DNA of 48,720 nt, taken from positions 1-48,720 of the forward strand of contig JACPFM010000137.1 in NCBI GenBank assembly GCA_016182965.1, in the 5' to 3' direction. Positions within the stretch are counted from its first letter, which is position 1. Each line of letters begins with the position of its first letter. This stretch comes from Deltaproteobacteria bacterium. Lineage in GTDB: Bacteria; Myxococcota_A; Polyangia; Polyangiales; JADJMO01. Made by a program: the position numbers and the translations under genes. This document shows positions 8,994 through 18,151 of the stretch, in pieces. The notes under the pieces were generated by a model that saw only the letters and a list, made by a program, of their open reading frames with translations, did not search any database and was not told the origin of the DNA.

Positions 8994-10058
8994 ATGCAGC
9001 TGCTCGGCTTCCGCGAGGTGAGCTCGTTCCAGGTCGCGCACGGCGCGCTGCCGTGGCCGTGGATCGCCTTCGATCCCGCCCACCTGCGCTTCGCGCACGC
9101 TGCCGATGCGCAGACGATCGTCGTGCGATCTCTGGTCGACGGCGCGCTCGCGGAGACGGCGCGTTTCGCCCTGCCCGAGGGCTTGGGGCTGCCGCAGGTC
9201 GCGCCGGACGGCTACTCGTCCACCGCGCGCGCGAAGCGGCTGCATGCGTTCGCCCTCGCGCCGAGCGGAGACGAGCTCGCGATCACCGGCATCGTCGACG
9301 AGGGACGCAGCGTCGTCGCGACGCTGGGTCGCGGCGGCGAGCTCGCGCGTGCGTCGGTCGAAGAGCGCCTCGGCGAAGGGCTCTTCGGACAGGCGCTGTC
9401 GTGGGACCGCACCGGCGCGCACCTCTGGATCGCCGCCGAGCGCGACGCCTCTCCAAGCGCCCCGGCGCGGGGCGACGGCGTCGTCGCGCGCCTCGACGGA
9501 GCGACCTTGCAGGTCCTCGGAGTGGTCGATCACCCGGAGTACCCGCCGCCGGTCGCGTACGAGTTGGCCCTGCACCCGATCGACGACGCGGTGCTCACGC
9601 TCGCCGCGTGCGGGCAGGACGGGACGTTCGCGCGCGTCGCCCGCTTCGCCGACGGCCGGCTGCAGGCGATCGTCACCCGGCTCGACGGAGGTGGCGAACC
9701 GGCGGGTCTGGTGGGCTTCTCGCCCGACGGTTCGCGCGTGTTCCTCGCCGAAGAGAGCGCGCTGCGCGTGCACCGTTGGCCCGCGCTCGATCTCGAGAGG
9801 ACGGTCGACCTCGGCGACGAGTTCATGTCGGCCTACTCCGGCGCGGTGGTGGACGATCGCGTGCTCGTCGACGGCGAGGACGCCGAGGACGGCGAAGACG
9901 TGGTGCTCGCCTACGACGCGTCGACCCTGGCGCGCGTGCCGCCGCCGACCGCCATCCGCGGCGCGATGTGGGTCGGCCGGCTCCAGGAGCGGCACCTCGT
10001 CACGGTGACGCCGAAGGGGGAGCCGGCGCGAGGCGCGGTGCTGCGGATGCTGCCGTAA
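8994..10058 (+). CDS. Beta-propeller-like protein of unknown function
   Basis: This 354-residue protein has an AGGGGA ribosome site just before the ATG. There is no signal peptide or membrane helix, so it is probably cytoplasmic. The sequence shows irregular WD40/YVTN-like blades: AFALAPSGDELAITG, ALSWDRTGAHLWIAAE, LVGFSPDGSRVFLAEES and LALHPIDDAVLTLAA. The regular spacing of SPDG/APSG turns suggests about six to seven blades. Its position directly after the PglZ-like gene suggests cotranscription and perhaps a shared task, but the function is not recognisable. Confidence 0.7.
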   Translation: MQLLGFREVSSFQVAHGALPWPWIAFDPAHLRFAHAADAQTIVVRSLVDGALAETARFALPEGLGLPQVAPDGYSSTARAKRLHAFALAPSGDELAITGIVDEGRSVVATLGRGGELARASVEERLGEGLFGQALSWDRTGAHLWIAAERDASPSAPARGDGVVARLDGATLQVLGVVDHPEYPPPVAYELALHPIDDAVLTLAACGQDGTFARVARFADGRLQAIVTRLDGGGEPAGLVGFSPDGSRVFLAEESALRVHRWPALDLERTVDLGDEFMSAYSGAVVDDRVLVDGEDAEDGEDVVLAYDASTLARVPPPTAIRGAMWVGRLQERHLVTVTPKGEPARGAVLRMLP

Positions 10059-10090
10059 ACGCGCACGCGAACGCTCGGGCGTGGGCGTGA

Positions 10091-10822
10091 TCAGTTCGTG
10101 GTGACCGACACGCCCGCGGGCGGCGACCACTTGAACTTGCTGTCGTCGACCTTGCCGTTGACCACCGGCTTCTCGAAGTCGAAGCGGTTGCGGTTGTCCT
10201 GGCCGTCGACGATCAGCACGCGACGGACGTGGTAGGTCGAGCCGTCGACGTAGAACAGCACGTAGTTGTAGAGGTTGGTCGCGGCCTTCGGCGTGGCCTT
10301 CAGCACGTAGCCGCCCTCGAACTTCAGCTGCTTGGTGTCCATCAGCTCGAGGTTGAACTCCTTGCCCAGGTCGCCCTTGCCGGTGAGGAACGCGAGCGCG
10401 GTGGGCATCTGCGAGTCCTTGACCATCATCTTGCGCGCCTGCTTGTCGGAGGCGACGTACGACCAGAGCGTGGTGCCGTCGGAGACGACCACGTTGTCCT
10501 TCGGCTCGGTGTAATCCCAGCGCATCTTGCCGGGCTTCACGAACAGCACGTGGCCCTTGCTGGTCTTGGTCTGACCGAAGGCCTTCATCACGTACTGCTG
10601 CGTGAAGTCGGCCTCGTAGGCGTTGATCGTGACGTAGGCCTTCTGCACCTGCGCGGCGACGTCGGTCGCGGTCGACGACGGCTTGGCTGCGGGCGCCGGC
10701 GCGGCGGACGGCTTGGCCGAGGGCGCCGGCGCGGACGCGGGCGGCTTCGGCTGCGCGGACGCGCCGCTGGCGACGAAGAGGGCGAGGACGGCGGGGGCGA
10801 CGAGCGCGGTACGGAATCGCAT
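10091..10822 (-). CDS. lolA: LolA-like periplasmic lipoprotein carrier
   Basis: This 243-residue protein has a signal peptide (MRFRTALVAPAVLALFVASGASA) and an Ala/Pro/Lys-rich linker. A LolA/LolB-type half-barrel follows: YEADFTQQYVMKAFGQTKTS, GHVLFVKPGKMRWDYTEP and VVVSDGTTLWSYVASDKQA. LolA shuttles outer-membrane lipoproteins across the periplasm, which fits a window rich in lipoprotein genes. The ATG at 10822 with GCGAGG upstream is preferred over the GTG at 10837. The symbol is given by family similarity; myxobacteria can have several LolA-like paralogues. Confidence 0.8.
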   Translation of the reverse strand: MRFRTALVAPAVLALFVASGASAQPKPPASAPAPSAKPSAAPAPAAKPSSTATDVAAQVQKAYVTINAYEADFTQQYVMKAFGQTKTSKGHVLFVKPGKMRWDYTEPKDNVVVSDGTTLWSYVASDKQARKMMVKDSQMPTALAFLTGKGDLGKEFNLELMDTKQLKFEGGYVLKATPKAATNLYNYVLFYVDGSTYHVRRVLIVDGQDNRNRFDFEKPVVNGKVDDSKFKWSPPAGVSVTTN

Positions 10823-10922
10823 CAATGGGCCTCGCACATGGGACGGGGAACCCCCCGCAGGTATTCCTCGCCGAGCGCGGCCGCAAGCAGAACCGCAGAA
10901 AACGCCGAGCGTTCCGCGAGAT

Positions 10923-12683
10923 TCACTCCGCGAGGGCGACCCCCCCTTTGCGCGGATCGGCGGCGGCGACGAGCCGGACCGTTCCCCCGGTGCGTTGCAC
11001 CGCGACGAGTTGCACGGCGTTCACCGCCTCGGCGGACGTGACGGTCTCGCCGCGCTTGATCAGCTCCGCGACCACCGTCGGCGACAGCGTGGGCTCCACC
11101 GAGAGCTTGCCGCCCATCGGGTGCACCCGCGGCCACCCGACCGCATCCCCCGGCGAGAGCCCGAAGACCAGGTGCGCGATCGAGACGAGCGTGACGCTCG
11201 ACGCGATGCGCATGCCGCCCGAGCCGCCGGCCACCATCACGGGGAGCCCGTTCTCGATGACGATCGTCGGCGTCATGCTCGACGTCGGCCGGGCCTTGGC
11301 GCGCGGCACGTTCGGGTGGCCGCCGATCGCGTCGATCGTCTTGCCGAAGTCGTCGAGCTGATCGTTGAGCACGATCCCCGTGTCGCCGGCGACGAGCTTC
11401 GCGCCGAAGCCGCTGTTGACCGTCGTCGTGAGCGCGACCGCGTTGCCCTCTGCGTCGACGATCGAGAGGTGCGAGGTCCCGTGCTCGTCGACGCGCAGCT
11501 CGACGGGCGGCTTGCTCGACCACGGATCGATCTTCTTCAGCCGCGCGATCATGCGCGCCTCCGAGAGCAGCGCGCCGACGTCGACCGGCGTCGCGTCGGG
11601 ATCGCCGATGAACCGCGCGCGATCGTCGAGCGAGCCGCGCATCAGCTCGGCCATCAGGTGCGTGGTCTCCGCGCTGCCCCACGGCGCCATGTCGAGGCCC
11701 TTGCCCTTCGCCCCACCGCCTGCCCCACCCCAAGCCAGGGCCAGCATCTTGTGCGCTTGCACGGTCTGACCGAGCATCACGCCGCCGGCGGACGGCGGCG
11801 GCATGGTGATGACCTCGCGCGCGCCGAGCGCGACTCGAATCGGCTGGCGGAGCTTCGGCTGGTAGGCGGCCAGGTCCTCCATGGTCATCGTGCCACCGAC
11901 CGACTTCGCGGCCTCGACCATCGCGCGCGCGATCGACCCCACGTAGAAGGCGCGCGGGCCGTGGTCGGCGATGGTCTGCAGCGTCTTCGCGAGATCGGCG
12001 CGCAGGACGCGCGTGCCGGCGGGCAGCGGCCCCGCCGCCGCGAGCAGCCGCACGCCGAGGGCCGGGGCGAGGGCGCGGAGCTCGGTCTCGGCCGTCTGCG
12101 TGCCCCGCGCGACGTGCGGGGTCATCAGGAACCCCTCGCGGGCGAGCTTCACCGCGGGCAGGACGTCGTCGCGCCACGCCTTCTTGCCGAACTTCGTCAC
12201 GAGGAGGCTCAGCCCGGCGATCTCGCCCGGCACGCCCACGGTGTGGCCACGCTCGCTCGGAGGCAGCGGGCGCCGATCGAGCGCGCTCGCGTCGATGTCC
12301 GACGGCCCGACCTCGCGGAAGTCGACGACGAACGCCTCCTTCGTCTTCGCGCGCCACACCACCGCGAAGCCGCCGCCGCCGATGCCGCACGCGGTCGGCG
12401 TGGCGACCCCGAGCGCCAGCGCGGCCGCGGCCGCGGCGTCGACCGCGTCGCCGCCGGAGCGGAGCACCTCGAGCGCGATCCTCGACGCCTCGCCGTTCTC
12501 GGTGGCCACCGCGTAGCGCGCGCCGACCGCCTCGGGGGCCAGCGTCTTCTTCGGCGGCTGGGCCTTGGGCGCCGGCAACGCGGCGACGGTGCAACCGACG
12601 GCGGCCGCCACGAGGGCGGGTGCGAGGGCGCGCGCCGCGCGGGCTTGGCGGGCACGCCCATCGCGCGTAATCGAAGCGGTCAT
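10923..12683 (-). CDS. ggt: Gamma-glutamyltransferase, predicted lipoprotein
   Basis: This 586-residue GGT precursor hydrolyses or transfers the gamma-glutamyl group of glutathione outside the cytoplasm. It matures by autocleavage before a Thr nucleophile, here in DEHGTSHLSIVD (Thr ~403). Other family segments are GGDAVDAAAAAALALGV, GIGGGGFAVVW and MTPTIVIENGLPVMVAGGSGG. The N-terminus ends in ALVAAAVGC, a lipobox-like sequence, so it may be a lipoprotein. The ATG at 12683 overlaps the start codon of the divergent glutathione synthetase gene. The gene context therefore pairs synthesis and breakdown of glutathione. Confidence 0.92.
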   Translation of the reverse strand: MTASITRDGRARQARAARALAPALVAAAVGCTVAALPAPKAQPPKKTLAPEAVGARYAVATENGEASRIALEVLRSGGDAVDAAAAAALALGVATPTACGIGGGGFAVVWRAKTKEAFVVDFREVGPSDIDASALDRRPLPPSERGHTVGVPGEIAGLSLLVTKFGKKAWRDDVLPAVKLAREGFLMTPHVARGTQTAETELRALAPALGVRLLAAAGPLPAGTRVLRADLAKTLQTIADHGPRAFYVGSIARAMVEAAKSVGGTMTMEDLAAYQPKLRQPIRVALGAREVITMPPPSAGGVMLGQTVQAHKMLALAWGGAGGGAKGKGLDMAPWGSAETTHLMAELMRGSLDDRARFIGDPDATPVDVGALLSEARMIARLKKIDPWSSKPPVELRVDEHGTSHLSIVDAEGNAVALTTTVNSGFGAKLVAGDTGIVLNDQLDDFGKTIDAIGGHPNVPRAKARPTSSMTPTIVIENGLPVMVAGGSGGMRIASSVTLVSIAHLVFGLSPGDAVGWPRVHPMGGKLSVEPTLSPTVVAELIKRGETVTSAEAVNAVQLVAVQRTGGTVRLVAAADPRKGGVALAE

Positions 12684-13659
12684 GCGGTTCCTGTTCCTCA
12701 TGGATCCCATGGAGGGCATCCACACGGCGAAGGATACGACGTTCGCGCTGATGCTCGCTGCCGCCGATCGCGGGCACGAGATCGCGCACGCGCTGCCGCT
12801 CGGGATCTTCGCCGACAACGAGACCACGCACGCCGGCCGCGCCGAGGTCTTCGCGCGCGCCGCGCGCGCCGAGGTGTGGCGCCGGGGCGAGCCTGGCGTC
12901 GACGACGGGTTTCGCCTCGGCGAACGCAAGGTCGAGCGGGTGGCCGACTACGATGCCGTCTTCATCCGCAACGATCCGCCCTTCGACGCGATCTACGGCT
13001 GGATGACCCAGCTGCTCGAGCTGGTGCGCGATCGCACGTTCGTGATGAACGACCCCCGCGGGCTCCGCGACGCGAACGAGAAGCTCTTCACGCTGCACTT
13101 CTCCAACTGGATGGCGCGCACCACGGTCACCGCGTCGCCGGCGCACGTCCGCGAGTTCGTCCACGCGGTGGGCGGCGAGGCGGTCATCAAGCCGCTCGAC
13201 GGCATGGCGGGCGCCGGCGTGTTCCTGCTTCGCGCGAGCGATCGGAACTTCAACGCGATCGTCGAGGCGACCATCGGCGAGGCGGGGCGCCGCTGGTGCA
13301 TGGTGCAGGAGTACCTCCCGGCCGCGCGCATCGGCGACAAACGCATCCTCCTGCTCGACGGCGAGCCGCTCGGCGCGATCCTGCGCGTGCCGCGCGACGA
13401 CGAGGCGCGCGCGAACATCCACGCCGGCGGCTCGGTCGAGCGCGCCGAGATCACCCCTGAGGAGCGCCGGATGATCGACGAGATCGCGCCCGAGCTGCGG
13501 CAGACCGGCCTGTGGTTCGTCGGCCTCGACGTCATCGGCGGCCGCCTCACCGAGGTCAACGTCACCAGCCCGACCGGCATCCAGCAGATGACCCGCTTCG
13601 ACGGCGTCGACTACCCCGGCCGCGTCATCGAGTGGGTCGAGCGCCGCGCGAAGCGCTGA
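12682..13659 (+). CDS. gshB: Glutathione synthetase
   Basis: This 325-residue ATP-grasp enzyme joins gamma-glutamylcysteine and glycine. It has the typical GshB N-terminus MRFLFLMDPMEGIHTAKDTT, then FIRNDPPFDAIYGW, NDPRGLRDANEKLF, the ATP-grasp segment VIKPLDGMAGAGVF and a C-terminal VNVTSPTGIQQM. Length and start fit the family. Its ATG shares two bases (within CATG) with the start codon of the divergent ggt, so any promoter must lie inside the ggt coding region. gshA is not in the window. Confidence 0.95.
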   Translation: MRFLFLMDPMEGIHTAKDTTFALMLAAADRGHEIAHALPLGIFADNETTHAGRAEVFARAARAEVWRRGEPGVDDGFRLGERKVERVADYDAVFIRNDPPFDAIYGWMTQLLELVRDRTFVMNDPRGLRDANEKLFTLHFSNWMARTTVTASPAHVREFVHAVGGEAVIKPLDGMAGAGVFLLRASDRNFNAIVEATIGEAGRRWCMVQEYLPAARIGDKRILLLDGEPLGAILRVPRDDEARANIHAGGSVERAEITPEERRMIDEIAPELRQTGLWFVGLDVIGGRLTEVNVTSPTGIQQMTRFDGVDYPGRVIEWVERRAKR

Positions 13660-13670
13660 TCACCGGTCCA

Positions 13671-14615
13671 TCAAGGGGCGGTCACCGAGCCGCCCGGCGT
13701 GGTGACGGTGATCGCGCCGCCATCGCCGAGCGGCGCGCGCACCGAGATCGCCGACTCGGACCAGCCGAGCGTCTCGGCGACGACGCCGCCGACGGTGACG
13801 TTCGAGACGAACGGCGCGCCGCCGTCCGCGCCCGGGCGGAAGACCTGCGCGACGCCGAAGCCGCTGCCCTCGACGAACAGCGCACCGCCGGCGTCGGGGG
13901 ACGCCGCAGCGGTGATCTTCGGGGCCGAGGACGACAGCTCGAGCAGCGCGATCGCCGCGCCGCTCGTGCGTCGCATCGACGCGGTGACCGACGTCGCGTC
14001 GCCGGTCGGATCCTGCAGCGACGACCAGGAGAACCCGATGCGCGCGACCGCGGCCAGCTGCGGCGCGGCGACGGTGGTCGACCACGGCAGCGTGAGGCGC
14101 GCAGGGATCGCGAACGAGACGCCCTCGGGGCCGACGCGCACGTACGGCGAGACCAGCTTGGCGCCGCCGGGCCCCGTGGGCGCGGGCGCAGCGTCGATCG
14201 CGAAGGTCACCGGCGCGGACAGCGCGCCGCTCGACACCACGAGAGACACGCCGGCGAGCGCAGTGCCGCTCGAACCGGACAGCGTTCCGCCCTCCGGTCC
14301 GATCGTCGCCTCGACGCGTGAGCCCGGCGGCGGCAGCCCGAGATCGTCGATGTCGGACCCGTCCTCGATCGGCGGCGGCGCGTCGGGCGGGGGCGCGTCG
14401 CCGTCGGTCACGGTCGAGTCGCGTCCGCCGCCGTCGGTGGAAGAGTCGGGCCGTGCGTCGACGCCCGCGTCGGTCGCCGGCAGGGGCGGGCTCGGCCGCT
14501 CGTCTTTCGATCCGCACCCGACCGCGATCGCGCCGACTGCGAGCAGCACGCCGAGCAGGACCGGACAAGCTGCGCGCGCGCGGCGAACGAAGGCGGGCGA
14601 GGACGGCCGTCGCAT
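13671..14615 (-). CDS. IPT/TIG-domain lipoprotein, unknown function
   Basis: This 314-residue protein has a signal peptide ending in VGAIAVGC (lipobox). An Asp/Pro/Ser-rich low-complexity stretch (residues ~30-70) follows, then a ZU5-like segment (SRVEATIGPEGGTLSG, VSLVVSSGALSAPVTFAID). The C-terminal module resembles IPT/TIG (LFVEGSGFGVAQVF, VTVGGVVAETLGWSESAISVRAP). Such proteins sit on the cell surface of myxobacteria. The stop lies 11 bases from the convergent gshB stop. No catalytic residues are visible. Confidence 0.75.
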   Translation of the reverse strand: MRRPSSPAFVRRARAACPVLLGVLLAVGAIAVGCGSKDERPSPPLPATDAGVDARPDSSTDGGGRDSTVTDGDAPPPDAPPPIEDGSDIDDLGLPPPGSRVEATIGPEGGTLSGSSGTALAGVSLVVSSGALSAPVTFAIDAAPAPTGPGGAKLVSPYVRVGPEGVSFAIPARLTLPWSTTVAAPQLAAVARIGFSWSSLQDPTGDATSVTASMRRTSGAAIALLELSSSAPKITAAASPDAGGALFVEGSGFGVAQVFRPGADGGAPFVSNVTVGGVVAETLGWSESAISVRAPLGDGGAITVTTPGGSVTAP

Positions 14616-14676
14616 CGCGGGGACGCAAACACGGTCGCGGTCGCGCAGGAAGCGGCGGGCGCTAGGCTCCGCCGCC

Positions 14677-15162
14677 ATGGTGCAGCGACGTCGTCTCGAC
14701 GACCCGAGCGCGATCATCGACTCCCTCGTCGCCCACGGCGCAGTGCTCGGCGCGCTGGTCGTCGCGATCCTCGCCGCGGTCGTGCCCTCGATGCGCGGCG
14801 CGATGCCCGGCTCGCTCTTCATCGCTGCGATCGCCGGAGCGCGCCTCGCGTTCCATCCGCTGCGCTTCATCGCGCTGTCGCGGGTGTTCGTCGACGGCTC
14901 GCGCGTCCTCGTCGGCCCCATGCTCGGTCGCGCGCGCGAGGTGCATGTCGCGCGCGTCGAGCACGACGGCCACTCGCCGTGGCCGTGCGTGCTCCACCTG
15001 TCGGACGGGGCGCACGCGCGCTTCGTCGCGCGTCGCGACGACGGCGGCCTCGCGCTGCTCGACCTCGATCCGAGCGACCGCGCCCGCTACGAGCGCCCGT
15101 CGGACGCCCGCGACTCGCTGGTCGAATTGCAGCTGACGATGCGCCGGCGGGACGCGGCGTAG
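14677..15162 (+). CDS. Small membrane protein with PH-like C-terminus
   Basis: This 161-residue protein has two hydrophobic segments between residues ~15 and 70 (GAVLGALVVAILAAVVP and SLFIAAIAGARLAF). A compact soluble domain follows (FVDGSRVLVGPMLGRAREVHVARVE...), with the pattern of bacterial PH-like membrane proteins. It is divergent from the IPT lipoprotein across 61 bases. I do not recognise a specific function. Confidence 0.65.
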   Translation: MVQRRRLDDPSAIIDSLVAHGAVLGALVVAILAAVVPSMRGAMPGSLFIAAIAGARLAFHPLRFIALSRVFVDGSRVLVGPMLGRAREVHVARVEHDGHSPWPCVLHLSDGAHARFVARRDDGGLALLDLDPSDRARYERPSDARDSLVELQLTMRRRDAA

Positions 15163-15173
15163 ACGGCCTCTTC

Positions 15174-15209
15174 AGTCGCGGGCCAGCGCGCTTCGCCGGC
15201 CGCGCGACT
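15174..15209. terminator. Hairpin between convergent genes
   Basis: An imperfect stem (agtcgcgggcc with ggccgcgcgact, one bulge) lies between the stop of the small membrane protein and the stop of the VWA lipoprotein. It overlaps the latter's stop codon. No T-run is obvious, so the terminator call is tentative. Confidence 0.4.
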
Positions 15210-16947
15210 ACTTCGCCGGGCCCTGCTCCTTCGGGGGAACGAGGAAGAGGACGTCGCGGCGGTCGAGCTTCACGGCGCCGGGCATGCCGACGACGTCGAT
15301 GAACGCCTTGAAGAACTGCGGGCGGTCCTTCGCGGCCTCGACGAAGTCGTTCTTCTTCGGGATGACCTCGAAGCAGACCGGCTCGCCGACCGTCGCGTCG
15401 CCTTCCTTCATCGCTCGGAGCTTGTCGATGAACTTCGTCGCGTCGACCGGGTTGCCCAGCGCGTCGAGGTTCGCCGGATCGTTGCTCTTGAGCGCCGTGA
15501 CGTCGAAGGCCGAGCCGACGCTGATCGCCTGGATCGCGCCGACGATGCCGTCGGCGACGCCGGTGCCGTTCGACTTCGCGAGGTAGACGAGCGGGCACTT
15601 GCCGCCCACCGGATCCATCGCCGCGCCGGCGACGCCCGTGCAGCACTTGCCGGCGCCGCACGCGCCCTTGAACGCGGACGGGTCGAGCACGCTGCCGGTG
15701 TCCTGCGCCATCTTCACGGCCTGCTGGTAGCCGCGCGCGCTGTCGCAGGAGACGGTCGCGTAATTGGTGCACGGCGTGTCCATGCCGCCGCCGCTCTTCT
15801 CGAACAGCGAGTGCACGCCGACGAACTTCGCCTTGATCGTGTCGTACGCGCCGACCACTTCGGTGTGCGAGTGCGGCGAGAGCTTGCCGGTGGTGCCCGC
15901 GTCGTAGGTGGCCTTCTCGAACCAGCTCGCGTCGGTGATCTGCACGATGACCGGCAGCGATCCGGCGCGGAAGTCGGCGCCTCCGGAGGTGCCCGCCTTG
16001 GGGGTGCGCTTGGCGATGCTGCCGGCGACCGCCGCCGTCCACGAGAAACCCTCGCCGGTGAGCAGCTGGTACTGCGCCTCGTACTGCGACTCGGGCAGCG
16101 CCGCGCCCTGGTAGACCTGGAGCAGCTCGACGGCGCTCTTGGTCGCCGACTCCGAGCCGGTCACCGCCTGCAGCAGCTCGTACGGCTTGTTCAGCGTGCC
16201 GCCCGCCGCGCCCGAGTAGCCGAAGGGCGACACCGGGAAGTCCTCGAAGTGCGCCACCGCGTAGGCCACGTTCGGGATCGCCGCCTTGAGCCCGGGGATG
16301 ATCTTGGTGCTGAGCGAGTCGCGGAGGTTCGCGATCTCCTCGCCCATCGATGCGGTCGTGTCCATCAGCACGCCGACGTCGACCTGCTTGATGTTGGTGC
16401 CGAACTTGAGGATGTCCTTGGCGGGATCGGGGTCCTTCAGGTACGGCACGACGAAGAAGAAGTCCTTCTTGTCGCCGCTCACGCGGAGCGCGATCACCGT
16501 GACGTTCGCGAGGCCGTTTCCAGGCTGACCGTGGACGATCGTCGACTTGCCGAGCACGCCCGGGGGCAGCGAGCTCGCGCTGGTGAACTTGTTGCCGGTG
16601 AACGAGCCGAGCGAGGTGTCGTCGATGGTGAACGTCGTCTTGTCGCTGACGTCGACCTCCTTGTCGCCCTGCAGCTCGATCGCCTTGAAGATCTGCGTCC
16701 CCGGGACCGGGACGCCGGCCGTGAGGTCGATCTTCACGACCGCGTTCGGCGGCTGGATCGTGACCTGCTTCAGGTCCGGGAGGTTGGTCTCGCCGTTGCC
16801 GAGATCGGGCTCGAAGCCGTCGGCGATGCCGTCGCCGCTCGCGTCGTTGTCGAGGGGCGTCTCCGACGTCGGGTTCGAACCCCCGGACGAGCACGCGACG
16901 AGGGCGACGAGCGAGGACGCGAGACCGAAGCGAAGCAGACGACGCAT
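15208..16947 (-). CDS. VWA-domain lipoprotein
   Basis: This 579-residue protein has a signal peptide with lipobox LVALVAC. A short Asp/Gly-rich linker with a DASGDGIADGFEPD motif (thrombospondin type 3-like, calcium-binding style) follows. The von Willebrand A domain starts at VDVGVLMDTTASMGEEI, a DxTxS version of the MIDAS metal site, and includes VIVQITDASWF. Several Cys residues (GACGAGKCCTG) suggest disulfides. GGGAG lies 8 bases before the start. It is probably a surface protein in metal-dependent adhesion or protein binding; the ligand is unknown. The SUMF1-type lipoprotein gene lies upstream on the same strand. Confidence 0.85.
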   Translation of the reverse strand: MRRLLRFGLASSLVALVACSSGGSNPTSETPLDNDASGDGIADGFEPDLGNGETNLPDLKQVTIQPPNAVVKIDLTAGVPVPGTQIFKAIELQGDKEVDVSDKTTFTIDDTSLGSFTGNKFTSASSLPPGVLGKSTIVHGQPGNGLANVTVIALRVSGDKKDFFFVVPYLKDPDPAKDILKFGTNIKQVDVGVLMDTTASMGEEIANLRDSLSTKIIPGLKAAIPNVAYAVAHFEDFPVSPFGYSGAAGGTLNKPYELLQAVTGSESATKSAVELLQVYQGAALPESQYEAQYQLLTGEGFSWTAAVAGSIAKRTPKAGTSGGADFRAGSLPVIVQITDASWFEKATYDAGTTGKLSPHSHTEVVGAYDTIKAKFVGVHSLFEKSGGGMDTPCTNYATVSCDSARGYQQAVKMAQDTGSVLDPSAFKGACGAGKCCTGVAGAAMDPVGGKCPLVYLAKSNGTGVADGIVGAIQAISVGSAFDVTALKSNDPANLDALGNPVDATKFIDKLRAMKEGDATVGEPVCFEVIPKKNDFVEAAKDRPQFFKAFIDVVGMPGAVKLDRRDVLFLVPPKEQGPAK

Positions 16948-17051
16948 GAAGGGACTCCCGGGATGTCGGGCGCCGACGGTTTCGTCCGGCGCCGATCTTT
17001 CCCATTGTCGCGGACGCGGCCGCGCGTGCAAGCCCGGAAACCGGGGGTCGC

Positions 17052-18056
17052 TCAGGCCTTCGCGTCGGCGCAGCAGCGGAACCCGATTTGGTAGAACAGG
17101 AACTCCGGTCCGTGCACCGTCGTCACGTACCGGCAGGCGTTCTGCACCGGCCCCCAGTAGCCGCCGTTCAGGGAACCCTGCAGCTCGCGCCCGGGCCGCG
17201 CGGTCGTCCATTCGTCCACGTTTCCCGCGATGTCGTGAATGCCGTACTGGCTCCAGCACTTGCTGGCGCCGATCGGGAGCGCCTGATCGAGCCGCTTCGC
17301 CTCCTCGACCATCGCCTGGCCGCCCTTGGCCCACTTCACCCAGTCGACCATGAGGTAGGGGCGGTCGATGTTGCAGGAGCTCGGGTGGCGGGAGTGTCCC
17401 CACGCGTACGGCCAGTGCTCGGGGCCCTCGCACGCGAGGTAGAACTCGTCCTCCTTGCACATCCGCTTGCCGACCGACTTGCACTGCTTCTCGGCCTCGA
17501 AGTAGTCGACCAGCACGCGGGGCTGCGCGCCGGGCGTGCCGGGCCACTCGTAGCGATCCATGCAGAATCGCAGGTGACCCTCCGGGGCGACGCAGACGTC
17601 GGCGCCCGGCTTGAACTCGAGGCAGCGGCGCGCCGGATCGTCCTCCATCTTCTTCAGGCAGGTGTGCTCGACCTCGCTGCACGACTCGCCGTCGACGAGC
17701 GCCATGCCCGTGGGGCACGCGCCCTTGTCGTCGACCAGGCCGGGGATGGGGGCGGCGTCGGCGCCGGCGAGCGGCCCGGCCAGCGCGGGCTCGAGGGTCG
17801 CGAGCGCGGCGGGCGGCAGCGCCCCGGACTCGAAGCTCACGCCCATCAGGCCGAAACCGAACGCGGCGCGCCGCGGCGGAAGGGCCGGACCAGGCGACGC
17901 GAGGGCGGCGGGCGCGAGCGCTCCGGCACCGAACGGACCCCCGAGGAGCGGCCCGACGACGGGCTCCCCGACGCTCAGCGCACGACGCTCCGAGCAGCCG
18001 AACACCGAAGCAGAGATGGCCGACGTCCACACGAGAGCCGCTGCGACTCGCCTCAT
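17052..18056 (-). CDS. SUMF1/FGE-type lipoprotein
   Basis: This 334-residue protein has a lipobox-like signal (ISASVFGC) and a low-complexity linker. A formylglycine-generating-enzyme-like (SUMF1/EgtB/PvdO) domain fills the C-terminal half: FCMDRYEWPG, GKRMCKEDEFYLACEG, YGIHDIAGNVDEWT, LNGGYWGPVQNACRY and IGFRCCADA. The domain has many Cys residues. I see only one Cys in the region where true FGEs carry the catalytic pair, so a non-catalytic role is likely. An AAGGTG ribosome site supports the ATG at 18056. Of the listed neighbours, the VWA lipoprotein gene lies 104 bases downstream on the same strand. Confidence 0.8.
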   Translation of the reverse strand: MRRVAAALVWTSAISASVFGCSERRALSVGEPVVGPLLGGPFGAGALAPAALASPGPALPPRRAAFGFGLMGVSFESGALPPAALATLEPALAGPLAGADAAPIPGLVDDKGACPTGMALVDGESCSEVEHTCLKKMEDDPARRCLEFKPGADVCVAPEGHLRFCMDRYEWPGTPGAQPRVLVDYFEAEKQCKSVGKRMCKEDEFYLACEGPEHWPYAWGHSRHPSSCNIDRPYLMVDWVKWAKGGQAMVEEAKRLDQALPIGASKCWSQYGIHDIAGNVDEWTTARPGRELQGSLNGGYWGPVQNACRYVTTVHGPEFLFYQIGFRCCADAKA

Positions 18057-18151
18057 ACGCACCTTATCCCACCTCTACACACCCGGCTCGTTCGCGTCGA
18101 ATTTTCCGACAGCCCGAGACAGTGTGGCCCGAGGGCCCTCGAGGCGCAGGC

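Noticed and set aside
16868..16890. tRNA T-arm-like sequence ggttcgaaccccc
   Set aside because: It lies in the coding sequence of the VWA lipoprotein (just after the lipobox), and no acceptor or anticodon arms can be built around it.
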